A stretch of DNA of 64,000 nt from Adiantum capillus-veneris. Lineage: Eukaryota > Streptophyta > Polypodiopsida > Polypodiales > Pteridaceae. Shown piece after piece: positions 30,052 through 42,047 of the stretch (within the stretch, counting starts at the first letter, position 1; every line of letters starts with the position of its first letter). The notes below the pieces were generated by a model. It saw only the letters and a program-made list of their open reading frames with translations. It made no database searches and was not told the origin of the DNA. The translations under genes and the position numbers were made by a program. Where the stretch lies: contig CM043969.1 of assembly GCA_014529385.2 (NCBI GenBank), forward strand, positions 22,379,946 through 22,443,945. Reading direction: 5' to 3'.

Positions 30052-30996
30052 CACACTAATACAAACCAATGAAATGAGTATGTCTACAATGCCGATACTC
30101 ATGTTTAATCGATGTGGCATAGATCACTGATTTCCCAATGTCCAAATAATCCAAATGCACCAAAGATCATGCCATTAAACTTGATTGAGGCTACCGAGGA
30201 TCCATCACAAAGTACACATGTGGTACAATAGATGCTCCAAAAAAAAAATTATATTCTTGAAGAAGGAGACACTGCATTAATTGCCCAATCTCAGAAGAAG
30301 AAAATAACATGAAGGAAGAGATCGCAAAAATCAGTGAAGTTAGACCTACGTTCAAAGACCAACCTAGGGACTAGTGATGACCCCGTATATATGAACGACA
30401 TTGAAGAGGATTCTAATTCAAGTGAAACCATAGAGACCATAATGACCACAAATAAAGAAACCAACAAGGAGATCGTCGTGTGCCACAATGGCCACGACCC
30501 AAAAAGAAGATAGGAAATTACCCAAATCCTACGGAGGAGATCAAGCAAGTCAAGCGATTAAAACGTTTTGTAGAAGAGACCCAAAGGGATCTGGAGCCAG
30601 CACCTAGGTAGATCCCGATTACAGACATAGTGTTCCGTACATAACAACAACCTCACCAAGTCCATAGACCCTTAGCCATACCTAGTGTCGTCCAAGAAGA
30701 AAGTGACTTAAAGTCATGGGAAAGTGGATGTACTCACTTCTTGCTGGAAACAATGTTTATAGAGGGACTACCTGACCCTATCGAAGCAATGGAGATCCCA
30801 TATTCCCCACATCAAGGGACTGAAGCCCAAAAGGTGCCGTTAAATATTGCTCAATTGATGGATTTCATGGCTTCAGAAGTCAGAACCACCATCATCTACA
30901 TACTATATGGAGACCCTGAGCTATTCTTAGCTCTTTGAGCTTTCCTCAACGAAGAACTGAAGGTCAGGCTACCACAATTTTCATAGATGGATGGAG
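30052..30996 (+). pseudogene. Element C, left part: decayed gag-side coding remnant
   Basis: Broken frames read ILEEGDTALIAQSQKKK, DIEEDSNSSETIETIMTTNKE and, from about 30700, SDLKSWESGCTHFLLETMFIEGLPDPIEAME...DFMASEVRTTIIYILYGDPELFLAL. The segment is coding-like and lies upstream of the C protease, so it is probably the gag region, though no capsid signature is certain. It ends at the target duplication TGGAG (30992-30996) where element B inserted. Its own 5' LTR is missing, probably lost or displaced when element D arrived. Confidence 0.45.
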
Positions 30997-31433
30997 TGTA
31001 AGGTTTCCAATTTCTGAAACCTTAAAGGTTGTATAAAGCTTAATCAAACTAATATGATTATTGAAAAAGCAATGTAGATTGTCCGACCATGGAAAATATT
31101 GGTATTTTTGGAATCTTAAGCACAACAAACCCCGGGCTAGAAATTTTCAGAATTGAATTCCGATAAAAACTGGCATAGCTATGACCCCTGGAAGTTTACA
31201 CTGTGAATTGAGTAAAATAGTTAAAATTGAAGGGTTGCAGTAATCATTTAAGCATAGACTTTATTAAAGGTCTCCCAGATATTTACAAGATATTTACCAA
31301 TTAAGCAAAAATAGGTCAAATTATAGCAAAATTGACATTTTAAAAGCTAGCAGGTAATGGGAGGGTCATCACTGACCTGCCACGGACTCATTTAGCAGCA
31401 GGATTTTCAATGTTGTGATATATTTACCAGTAG

Positions 31434-31990
31434 TTAATTAGGTGTTCAAGAACCCGTGATAATTAGGATAAGCTTAGAAAATTAATCTAGCTAATTAAGT
31501 TAGTAGAAATACTCTATTTTGTGAGTAATTTAAATAGGGTAAATTAGTAAATGGAATTCAAATGTTGTGATATATTTATCAGTGGTTAATTAGGTGTTCA
31601 AGAACCCGTGATAATTAGGAGAATCTCACAAAATTAACCTAGCTAATTAATTTAACAGAAATACTCTGTTTTTTGAGTAATTTAAATAGGGGAAATTAGT
31701 AAATGGATTTCAAATGTTGTGATATATTTATCAGTAGTTAATTAGGTGTTCAAAAACCCATCATAATTAGGAGAAGATCAGAAAGTTAATCTAGCTAATT
31801 AAGTAAGTAGAATTACTCTGTTTTTGAGTAATTTAAATAGGGTAATTAGTAAATTGAATTCAAATGCTGTGATATATTTATCAAGGGTTAATTAGGTATT
31901 ATGAAACTCGTGATAATTAGGGGAATCTCAGATCATTAATTTAGCTAATTACTTTAGTAGAAAAACTCTAATTTTTAGACAAATAAAATA
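31434..31990 (+). repeat. About 150-bp tandem repeat within the element B LTR, copy 1
   Basis: The phrase GTTAATTAGGTGTTCAAGAACCCG recurs with starts at about 31434, 31586, 31738 and 31888 (spacings 152, 152, 150). Equivalent arrays lie at 39560-40330, 44160-44770 and 50890-51680. Confidence 0.88.
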
Positions 31991-32834
31991 GGGTAAATTA
32001 GCAAATAGATTCAAATTGAATTGAGATATTTATTAGAGGTTATGAAACCCGTGATAATTATTCTGATCTCAGATAATTAGTTTAACTAGTTATCTTAGTG
32101 CAATTACGCTGTTTTTAGAGATAAACAAAAAAAGGAAATTAGTAAAACATGTGCTATAATTACATGCTATTTATCAGAGCTGTACTATAGGGTAAAGAGT
32201 GTGTGATAATTATTCCAAGGTTATAAAATTAGTATAGATATTTTTCTAAGTCAAACTATTCTAATTCTAGCTGAAAATTGAAGATGGAAATTATATAATT
32301 AAGTACTTAAATAATAAGATAATTACCAGAGGTCAAAAATATCCTTATCTACTTGTGGTACTTATATCATAGTTAATTGGTGAGGTTAGAAAATTATAAT
32401 TGACCAAAAGTCCTATTTTTAGCGAATGATTAATTAAAATAAATAGACATTGTGGTCAAAAGTTTTTAGGAAAATTATAGTAAGTGTAAACCTATGATAT
32501 CAAGTTGAGGAAATGAAATCTTCAAGATAAATTAATTACAATAAATATTAAGCCCAAAATAAGTAGATTATTAAGCTTAAAAGTCATTGGAAAAATTAGA
32601 GAAAAAGATATAGAAAATTATAATAAAATTTGGAGAGCTTAGAAAACCCTTAGGGAAGTGGTGGAAAAAGTTTTCATACCTATATAGAAAAATAATAAAT
32701 TACTAGGTCAAGAATTTACCAATTAAGACTATAAATTTAACCTTGGATGGGTTACGGTTGAATACAAAGGTAAAGTCTAGATTTTGAACTATTTACCTAA
32801 TAATTAGACGTTCTTTTTATAAGGATAAGAAGTT

Positions 32835-33020
32835 ATGATACCAAAAAGAACCCGAGAAAATCCTACGTCTTATGATGAGGAAGTAGCTCCAAAACAAACT
32901 AGAGCGTCGCACGACGACGAAGCCGGGCCTAGTAGTAAGCCTACGGAGCAGAGTCTTCAGGCGCCAGCGCTGCAGCAGATGGCCAATCAATCCCAGGTGG
33001 GTGTCCCATTGTTCAATTAA
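32835..33020 (+). CDS. LTR-borne ORF of element B, possible first coding exon (copy 1)
   Basis: ATG at 32835 opens MIPKRTR..., a basic start like many gypsy gag N-termini, then a Glu/Asp/Ser/Gln-rich segment. The same ORF occurs at 41132 (interrupted by a TAG), 45563 and 52471, and the last has a 3-bp in-frame insertion. Coding-like sequence ends at CCCAG followed by GTGGGT (GT at 32997), a good splice donor. Splicing to the internal gag is inference. Confidence 0.35.
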   Translation: MIPKRTRENPTSYDEEVAPKQTRASHDDEAGPSSKPTEQSLQAPALQQMANQSQVGVPLFN

Positions 33021-34508
33021 GTCTTTCATTAGTTTAAGTTATTTTGATAAGTTAGCATTGCATACGTAAGAAGGATAAACTGACTGAAAACGGAAAGTAA
33101 CTTCCAATGTACATTTGTTTATAATATAGGAAATAATTGTTTGGGTTGAAACTGGTTGAATTAGGAAAGATATGTTTGAACATCCTTAAGACAGCTTGTC
33201 TCAAGACACCTCCGACTCCTTGATATAAATTGATGATAATGATTGGCTTTCTAGCCACGGTTAAGTCGGTTATCCCTATGAACGATGAGTTTCTACTCCG
33301 TGTCATGTCTTGATGTTTCTACATAAGTTAGGATACCGTTTTTATCCTAGGGGAGCCGCCTGGTTGTATGGGCAACTGGTTTGGTGTATGGGCACCCGGA
33401 ACCTTGGGTGGGGGTTTATCCAGTCCGAATTTGAATAAGGAATGGGTGCCGTTTTTCACCCTTAGGTGGTCTTGAGACAAGAAGAGTACTGGTCATGGTT
33501 ATTATGGAAAATGTTTTGATTGACAGTACCCTGTCTTAAGTTTAAAGATGTCTGTTTTCTAAAAGAATGCTTTCAATGCTGTCTTCAAGGAATTACTGTG
33601 ATGGAACGTTAAAAGAGACCATTATTTTAAATATTAAAACAATGTAATAATAAGATGAATCTTGTGTGAGTGCGGGGTGGTAAGTGGGGATTGACTAAGG
33701 TTGTCAATCATGGACGGGTGGACCTGATTAATCAGGTAACTATCCATCCCTGCGCACTAAAACGTTTAGAAAACTTCTTCACTTGGAAGAGGAGTCCACC
33801 AGCGGTTGTGCCCTCACATCTGTTAGGGGGGAAAAAGCGTTGGTTGAGGATACCTTAGCCCAATTGTGGCAGTTATAGGGCCGAAATAGTTTTCTGGACT
33901 GTTAATACGTTGTCCCCTTTCCGCTGCGAGACAGGACTAGGTCTTCTTCTAAGGCTATAGACCCAAGCCATTGTCAATGGTAAAGGTCTATTCCTTAGAT
34001 TTTTCTTGTTTAGAGACTCTGATTTTTATTAGATCTAGAGACCTGTCAAGGATCCCATCCCGATCTCAGTATAGGCGGGTTGGGGACCTTACATGGAGCT
34101 AGGGAGATGCCAATAGAGGAGGAACACTTAGATCCACAACCAAACCTAGATGAGAACCTTGTTGTAGAAATACTTGTTAAGAAGTTGGGACAATACTTTG
34201 AGGGCAATGAATCCAATGCAACCATACCAATCCTTACCAAGGGACTAACTATGAAGGTAATCCTTGATGGTGGCACTGGGGTTAGCATTGTGACTAAAAA
34301 TTGATGGGAAACTATGGGAAGACCTCACCTTGGAACCACAATCATAGTAGTAAAGATGGCCAATGGGTCTATTGTTAAACATATTGGGATGCTAGAAGAT
34401 ATCAAGATCAAGGTCTTTGGACATAAAATAATAAATAACTTCATTGTTATAGATTTATCCAAGCACACTATGGCATCTGAGATGATCTTAGAACTTCCTT
34501 TATGAGGG

Positions 34509-34839
34509 AAGAAAAATTGGTGCATGACTAGTCTAAATACCATGTCTACTTGCAGTTCCAAGACTCTGTTATTCAAGTAGATCTTGTAACCAGGGATTTA
34601 ATATTTACCTAATTGCGATAAATTTTGTGTGATCACAAGATCTTATTGACACATTTACATGATTACACTAAACATGATCACAAAGAGTCCAGTTAAGGGT
34701 GACCTGCAGACCCACTAAATTCCCACCGGGCTTTTCAATTTTCCCTCCGGGACCGCTGGGTTTTTTCATTATGGGCTAGTAGACTTATATATATGTGGGC
34801 CCGATCGGGTCCGTTGGGTGTTATTTCTTGCTTTTATCT

Positions 34840-34913
<74 letters not shown>

Positions 34914-35100
34914 TCGACCACCTTTGCAGGTACGTCGAGAGGAGAGGGGAGGGAGGCAAAGAGGTGGTTGTGTGGGAGCGTTCTCTGCATCGCAGTGCGT
35001 AGCAGCAACGGAGTACCTGACCACACGATCCGGCTATGTGTTGTGTGTATTTATGCATTGTGTGGTAGCATTCCTTTTCTTGTATTATGACACCACTCGT
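34509..35100 (+). other. Non-coding insert-like stretch in element C (copy 1)
   Basis: It interrupts the protease-RT coding remnant. It contains TATATATATG at about 34784-34793 and, about 50 bp later, a long (GA)n run, an arrangement like a promoter with GA-rich leader. It is the same in copy 2 (54152-54745). It may be a nested solo LTR or intron; I could not find convincing ends. Confidence 0.4.
34843..34909 (+). repeat. (GA)n microsatellite in element C, copy 1
   Basis: A perfect GA run of about 33 units. The counterpart is at 54485-54556. Confidence 0.95.
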
Positions 35101-36039
35101 ACCATTAAATATGCTAGAAGCAATGCATATAGCTTTTGATGACCTACAAGATGAAGGTTTGATTGGCATTGGAACCAGTAGCCTCTCACAAGACTATAGC
35201 CTACACGATTTGGGGTCAAAATCATCAATTGAAATTGACTCTTAGGACGAAGAATCTGAGTTAAATCTTAGTGCAAATGTGGGGACAAACCATCCCGGGC
35301 CGAGTGGTACCCTATATGACAATCTATCCAAGGGAGTAGAAGACACAAGTAGCGATTCATCTAGTGACTCTTCACTAGAGATCGGTCGTAATAAAAAATT
35401 AGACAAGAAGAGTAGGAGATATAAGAGGTGACGATATCAAGCAAATGTGCGTGCTAGAATAAATGAAAATAAATCTACCGCAGAATGGCTTAATCATATA
35501 GGGGCATGTGATGCTCATCGGAAGTTGGTAGATAGCTCGGGTGAATACCTTCAAAGCGTTATGTGATGTAGTCTACAACCCATTCACATCGCACAACTAC
35601 AGGCTATAGATAAGCCAAAGTTGAGCCGTACCGTAATAAGGAGACGACAAAATTGAGAGTTAGCTCAACAACAAAAGGAATGGAAAGTGAAATCACAGTC
35701 CACAGAACAACAAGACCCCACATACTTACACCCTGCACCTGAAGATTTCAAATCCTACAATACAAAAGAGCATAAGATTGTGTATACAAAGGCTCAAAGA
35801 AAACCTATCGATGGAAGCAATGGAGTTTAGGACGGTCCAGCAATAGTTAAGAAAATAGAGTTAGTAGATCCAGGAGAAGAGTCCAAACCTGTTTTCATTG
35901 CCCAAGATCTAACAGAGACTGAGGAGTGTATACTTAAAGAACTTCTCAAGGAATTCAGGGATATATTTCCTTGGACATTGCATGATATGAAAGGTGTTCC
36001 ACCTTCCATGGTGCAACAAACAATCCCCATGAATACAAG

Positions 36040-36400
36040 ATGCCCTTCTGAGGGCTAAGCCTCTTGCAGCCGAAGGAAGCACTCCATAAGGAACTATAAT
36101 GGATTTAATAACTTTAAGGGAAGAGCCAGGGGAACTTTCAACCAAGGATACCAACAACGTGGACTAGCTGCAGTAGTAAACCTGGAGCAGACCGTCCCAA
36201 AGTTAGGTGCTATGGATGCAATCAAATGGGACACTATAGAAATAACTGTCCTGAAGAGCAAAACCCTCCAACTACTTCTAGAACCATTCCTCAAAATCAA
36301 GGCAATAATGTAAGAGGAGGTAGAAATGGAGGACGAGGTAGAGGAAGAGCACAAGGAATTGGATCTTATGCAATCATAGGAGAACCAACCTTATGAATAA
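36040..36400 (+). pseudogene. Element B gag end with zinc knuckle (fragment copy)
   Basis: It contains the gag C-terminal part, including a CX2CX4HX4C knuckle near 36207-36248 in a frame different from the flanking ORF, then a Gly/Arg-rich tail. Nearly identical to 47380-47735. Confidence 0.6.
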
Positions 36401-36419
36401 GAAAGATAAAAGAGCCACT

Positions 36420-37265
36420 CGCTTGGCCATAGTTGGCAATCTTAGAGCTTTGTAAACCACTATAAATCAATAATGTAAAAACTTGAGCTACCTATATATT
36501 ATAATGGAATACATGATTTTCTTCTCCAAAATTACTTAATGAATCTAAAGTTAAGTTGGTATTTAATCAAGAAATTAAGGGTTGATCTAGCAAATGAGTC
36601 AGAAGTTCTCGATAGTATGAAAAGAAATTGAATCTTGAGATTGAGATAGTTATTAAGCAACCAACTCACATTCCTTGTGCACCCGATAACCTAGATATGA
36701 AAGTATTAAAGTAACGAGACTAATAGGAACACGAAAAGAACTCTTGGTATGATACTTCTTAAAACCCTTTACATATTGTTGGTCAACCAGGTTAGAGCAC
36801 AGAGGGGGTACCTCTGGTGCAATGGTGGGAGCTTGTGCCGAACGCAGATTGCTCAGAACGGCAAGAACACACCGAGCGCGTTCAGATTGGCAAAGCTAAA
36901 ATACATGATACTTGTCGAATGCTGATTGCTCTGAATGGTTAGTTAGATCGAGTGCGTTCATGTTGACAAGGTGGATATATGGATCTTTATGGAATCGAAT
37001 TAACCTAGTTTTTGAGATGATAAAAATGGTTTGTAAAGGTTTTTAAGATGGGCTCAACACTAAGAGTTTCTTGAGGAAAAATTGGCTAGCAAGTAACTCC
37101 AACCAGAAACCAGAAAGAACTCTTAGAATAATCAGTAACATGTGGTAAAGTGGAAAGGTTATCCCTTCAAAGATGCCACTTGAGGGGGGGATGAATTTCT
37201 CTTCTCAAAGATTTTCCCAATTTCGGTTGAGATGAGGACATCTCAAATTTTTAAGTTGGGGTGAT
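36420..37265 (+). other. Element B 3' internal non-coding region (fragment copy)
   Basis: No ORF of interest. It contains two diverged direct phrases (CGAANGCNGATTGCTC at about 36838 and 36918) and a G-rich tract CTTGAGGGGGGGATGAATTTC near 37170 that resembles a displaced polypurine tract. The LTR starts at 37266. Confidence 0.5.
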
Positions 37266-37756
37266 TGTAAGGTTTCCAGTTTCTGAAACCTTAAAGGTTG
37301 TATAAAGCTTAATCAAGCTAATATGATTATTGAAAAAGAAATGTAGATTGTCCGACTATGGAAAATATTGGTATTTTTGGAATCTTAAGCACGGCAAACC
37401 CTTGGCTAGAAATTTTCAAAATTGAATTCCGATAAAAACTGGCATAGTTATGACCCCTGGAAGTTTACACTGTGAATTGAGTAAAATAGGTAAAATTGAA
37501 GGGTTGCAGTAATCATTTAAGCATAGACTTTATTAAAGGTCTCCTAGATATTTACAAGATATTTACCAATTAAGCAAAAATAGGTCAAATTATAGCAAAA
37601 TTGACATTTTAAAAGCTGGCAGGTAATGGGAGGGTCATCACTGACCTGCCAGGGACTCATTTAGCAGTAGGGGGCATTTTTTGACTTGTTGGGGGTTGCT
37701 TGAACTTCAAGCAACTGCCTTTTTCAGCCGATGAGAGCTTATGAGTGCCAGAAAAC

Positions 37757-37763
37757 TATAAAT
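37757..37763 (+). promoter_or_regulatory. TATA box of the element B LTR (copy 2)
   Basis: CTATAAATAGG is a good plant TATA box, repeated at 49096-49102. The 5'-type LTRs (30997 and 42384) have lost this region by deletion. Confidence 0.6.
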
Positions 37764-37899
37764 AGGACCCCTAGCTTCACATTTTACACAGACTCGGAGC
37801 CTTGACACACTCTCTCTCCTCTAGAGAGACTGCTACGCAGAAATCATTAGAGATTAATCTCTAATTGATTAAACTAAACGGTAATTAGTCTAATCTTTC

Positions 37900-39185
37900 T
37901 TAACACTAGGTTGGTAACCTAACAGGACATAAAAGTGTCCTTTCAGGGTTTTGAAAAAATCCTCCAAAACCATAGTAGATCCACTCATTTTGTAAAATCC
38001 TTTCATGAGGTTATAGTTCAAGGCCTACTACACATGGAAAAAATAAGAAACTTGTAAAATTTCTCATCTTTTGGTCACACCAAGCCTCCAAAGTTGATGG
38101 ACCAGTACATTTTCATCAAAACAGTCATTTCCTACGTTTTGTTGCATAAAAATAAGATTAGGGATTTTTGTAGGACTTGAGATAAATTCCCTAGTTAACT
38201 TCAATGGGTTGGTGATCAGAACATATGATTGCTTCGCACTCACTATTTTTTGTTTTGCCAAAAGAAATAGGTACAAAAAAGTTGAATTTTTACCATTCTG
38301 CAAACCTATCATCAAAGTTTCTATAGCCACGCTCAATACAAATAATATATGCATGTTTTCTTAGTTTTCGATTGTCCTTTAGGTTCATAAGGAGCCATGC
38401 AGCATGTCAAAAGAATAATACATCTCTTACCAAGGGGAATCTTGGGGACAAAGATGAAGTGCTAAATACAGCAAACATGAAAAAACTGGGTTCAACATTA
38501 TGAGTTGTAGAATCCCATAGAAACTATTCGATATCTAGCCAAATTTGATCCTTATGACTAGATATGGTTACTACCTACAAAATGCATGTAGTTATCACAA
38601 GAAACTAACAATATTGAAAAAGCTATACTTGATATACTAAAATGTTTCGTTTTCTTCTATAATTGAAAAAATCAACCATCATTGTCTACTATGAAAAATA
38701 GGGTATTAGGTGCCCCAAAACTCAAGGAATATTAGCTTTATGTTACAATATGCGACAGAAAAAATCAAAACTGCATTTGGATATTATGAAAGACACCAAA
38801 AAAATCATAGAAGAGCTAAAATTGGCTAAAAAACAAGATTTGATAATTTTTGTAATTTGGTCATAACTTACAACTTTAACATTTAATTCTCCCTAGAAGC
38901 ATCAGGACATGTTGAGGACTACTAAAGATAGTTCTCTAGCATTATAGACCTCACAAACATGAATTCTAGAGTGGTCTAGTTGCAAAAAGCCAAAAACAGG
39001 ACCCGTTTTTTCACACAGTTTAGGTTGTGAAATGTTGTGCAAGGACAAGGTTAAAGATGGAATTGATATTCCAAAATCTCAAAATAGATAGCACCTCAAA
39101 ATCCATTTTGAAACTCTTGACATAATTCAAGGAAAATGGTCACTTAACAGGACATAAAAGTGTCCCATTACCAACCTAGTGTTAA
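37900..39185 (+). mobile_element. TTAA element type 1 (1278 bp), copy in B LTR 2
   Basis: TTAA flanks both ends (37900-37903, 39182-39185). TIRs are CACTAGGTTGGTAA, 14 bp perfect. Near each end is the palindrome GGACATAAAAGTGTCC. No ORF longer than about 95 codons and no transposase are present, so it is non-autonomous. Confidence 0.85.
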
Positions 39186-39559
39186 TTAGCAAGGTTAGAT
39201 TAAGATATTTGTTAATAAATAAAATATTAGGCCTATGTATGCTCCTCAAACCTCTCTTAATTATTTAATCTCTGCTGATTATTAGAGTTAAGATTAGTAA
39301 TACTAAGCTAATTGATTATTCTATTATAATAGGGCTGAAATTAGCCAAATTAACCATGAATTAATGGTAAATATATTAATTAAGACTATATTAAGTTCAA
39401 GTAATTATCAGAGATGCATTAGAAGGTTTTTCATCTAGGAAAATTATCCTATAATTTTTTGAGAATTTTTCCTAATTAATTAGGCATAATTACTCTATTT
39501 TTTGAGAAATGTTAATAAGGGAAATTAGGAAATGGATTTCAAATGTTGTGATATATTTA

Positions 39560-40330
39560 TCAGTAGTTAATTAGGTGTTCCAAAACCCGTGATAATTAGG
39601 AGAAGCTCAGAAAATTAAGCTAGCTAGTTAATTTAGCAAAAATACTCTATTTTTGTAGTAATTTAAATAAGGAAAATTAGTAAATGGATTTCAAATGTTG
39701 TGATATATTTACAAGTAGTTAATTAGGTGTCCAACAACCCGCGATAATTAGGATAAGCTCAAAAAATTAATCTATCTAATTAAGTTGGTAAAAATACTCT
39801 GTTTTGTGAGTAATTTAAATAGGGGAAATTAGTAAATGGAATTCAAATGTTGTGATATATTTATCAGTGGTTAATTAGGTGTTCAAGAACCCGTGATAAT
39901 TAGGAGAAGCGCACAAAATTAACCTAGCTAATTAATTTAGCATAAATACTATGGTTTTTGAGTAATTTAAATAGGAGAAATTAGAAAATGGATTTCAAAT
40001 GTTGTGATATATTTATCAATAGTTAATTAGGAGTTCAAAAACCCGTGATAAATAGGAGAAGCTCAGAAAGTTAATATAGCTAATTAAGTTAGAAGAATTA
40101 CTCTGTTTTGTGAGTAATTTAAATAGGGTAATTAGTAAATTGAATTCAAATGCTGTGATATATTTATAAATGGTTAATTAGGGATTATAAAACCCGTGAT
40201 AATTAGGGGAAGCTCAGATAATTAATCTAGCTAAATATTTTAGTAGACAAACTCTGATTTTTAGACAAATTAAATAGGGGAAATTAGCAAATAGATTCAA
40301 ATTGAATTGAGTTATTTATTAGAGGTTAAT
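39560..40330 (+). repeat. About 150-bp tandem repeat in the B LTR, copy 2
   Basis: Five or more units of the ...ATATATTTATCAGTAGTTAATTAGG... phrase at about 150-bp spacing. Confidence 0.85.
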
Positions 40331-41131
40331 TAGAGGTTATGAAACCTGTGAGAATTATGCTGATCTCAGATAATTAGTTTAACTAATTATCTCTGTGGAG
40401 TTACGTTGTTTTTAGGGATACACTAAAGAAAGAAATTAGTAAATCATGTGCTATAATTACATGCTATTTATCAGAGATGTATTATAGGGTAAAGAGTCTG
40501 TGATAATTATTCCAAGGTTAGAAAAGTATTATTGATATTTATCTAAGTCAAATTATTCCAATTCTAGCTGAAAATTGAAGATGGAAATTATATAATTAAG
40601 CTAGAAAATAATAAGATAATTACCAGAGGTCAAAAATATACTTATCTACTTTTGGTACTTATATCATAGTTAATTGGTGAGGTTAGAAAATTATAATTGA
40701 CCAAAAGTCATATTTTTAGCGAATGATTAATTAAAATAAATAGACATTGTGGTCAAAAGTTTTTAGGAAAATTATAGTAAGTGTAAACCTATGATATCAA
40801 GTTGAGGAAATGAAATCTTCAAGATAAATTAATTACAATAAATATTAAGCCCAAAATAAGTAGATTATTAAGCTTAAAAGTCATTGGGAAAATTAGAGGA
40901 AAAGGTATAGAAAATTATAATAAAATTTGGAGAGCTTAGAAAACCCTTAGGGAAGTGGTGGAAAAAGTTTTCATACCTATATAGAAAAATAATAAATTAC
41001 TAGGTCAAGAATTTACCATTTAAGACTATAAATTTAACTTTGGATGGGTTACGGTTGAATACAAAGGTAAAGTCTAGATTTTGAACTATTTACCTAATAA
41101 TTAGACGTTCTTTTTATAAGGATAAGAAGTT

Positions 41132-41317
41132 ATGATACCAAAAAGAACCCGAGCAAATCCTACATCTTATGATGAGGAAGTAGCTCCAAAACAAACTAGA
41201 GCGTCGCACGACGACGAAGCCGGGCCTAGTAGTAAGCCTACGGAGCAGAGTCTTCAGGCGCCAGCGCTGTAGCAGATGGCCAATCAATCCCAGGTGGGTG
41301 TCCCATTGTTCAATTAA
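41132..41317 (+). pseudogene. LTR-borne ORF of element B (copy 2, with a stop)
   Basis: Same MIPKRTR ORF as 32835, with a Gln codon changed to TAG (GCGCTGTAGCAG) near 41270. The donor-like CAGGTGGGT is kept. Confidence 0.4.
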
Positions 41318-42047
41318 GTCTTTAATTAGTTTAAGTTATTTTGATAAGTTAGCATTGCATACGTAAGAAGGATAAACTGACTGAAAACGGAAAGTAACTT
41401 CCAATGTACATTTGTTTATAATATAGGAAATACTTGTTTGGGTTAAAACTGGTTGAATTAGGAAAGATATGTTTGAACATACTTAAGACAGTTTGTCTCA
41501 AGACACCTCCGACTCCTTGATATAAATTGATGATAATGATTGGCTTTCTAGCCACGGTTAAGTCGGTTACCCCCATGAACGATGAGTTTCTACTCCGTGT
41601 CATGTCTTGATGTTTCTACATAAGTTAGGATACCATTTTTATCCTAGGGGAGCCGCTCGGTTGTATGGGCAACTGGTTTGGTGTATGGGCACCCGGAACC
41701 TTGGGTGGGGGTTTATCCAGTCCGGATTTGAATAAGGAATGGGTGCCGTTTTTCACCCTTAGGTGGTCTTGAGACAAGAAGAGTACTGGTCATGGTTATT
41801 ATGGACAATGTTTTGATTGAGAGTACCATGTCTTAAGTTTAAAGATGTCTGTTTTCTAAAAGAATGCTTTCAATGCTGTCTTCAAGGAATTACTGTGATG
41901 GAACGTTAAAAGAGACCATTGTTTTAAATATTAAAACAATGTAATAATAAGATAAATGAATCTTGTGTGAGTGCGGGGTGGTAAGTGGGGATTGACGAAG
42001 GTTGTCAATCATGGACGGGTGGACGTGATTAGTCAGGTAACTATCCA

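Larger units (their letters stand above)
30997..34093 (+). repeat. Element B solo LTR (3097 bp), copy 1
   Basis: It starts TGTAAGGTTTCC and ends GGACCTTACA (inverted termini TGTAAGG/CCTTACA) and is flanked on both sides by TGGAG (30992-30996 and 34094-34098). No internal region is attached, so it is a solo LTR in element C. Its left part matches the 5' LTR copy at 42384; its right part from about 32310 matches the 3' LTR copy at 48605. Confidence 0.88.
34094..36031 (+). pseudogene. Element C, middle part, copy 1: protease region and linker
   Basis: After TGGAG the sequence encodes EMPIEEEHLDPQPNLDENLVVEI, then the retropepsin KVILDGGTGVSIVT (Asp 34266-34268, a DGG variant), a stop, and KMANGSIVKHIGML...FIVID. 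About 590 bp of non-coding sequence (34509-35100) follow. Broken coding then resumes: MLEAMHIAFDDLQDEGLIGIGTSSLSQDYS, KKSRRYKR, and AQDLTETEECILKELLKEFRDIF, which leads toward RT. The segment is repeated at 53737-55682. It stops at 36032, where B sequence is joined. Confidence 0.7.

Noticed and set aside
33052-33306. Minus-strand ORF of 84 codons present in all four B LTR copies (33052, 41349, 45772, 52691)
   Set aside because: It lies opposite the plus-strand LTR sequence, has no protein-family resemblance, and its conservation follows from LTR copy identity. Substitutions do not favour this frame.
33670-33858. Plus-strand ORF of 62 codons repeated at 46396 and 53313
   Set aside because: It is present because the LTR is repeated. 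It has no coding resemblance and sits in the putative untranslated LTR part.
34795-35139. Arg-Glu and Ser-Leu repeat ORFs over the (GA)n runs here and at 54436, 60363, 63386
   Set aside because: They are translations of dinucleotide repeats and not genes.
37904-39181. CACTA (En/Spm) superfamily for the TTAA elements
   Set aside because: The TIR begins CACTA, but the demonstrated flanking duplication with an empty site is TTAA at every site, not a random 3-bp duplication. It remains an open alternative only for the transposase source.
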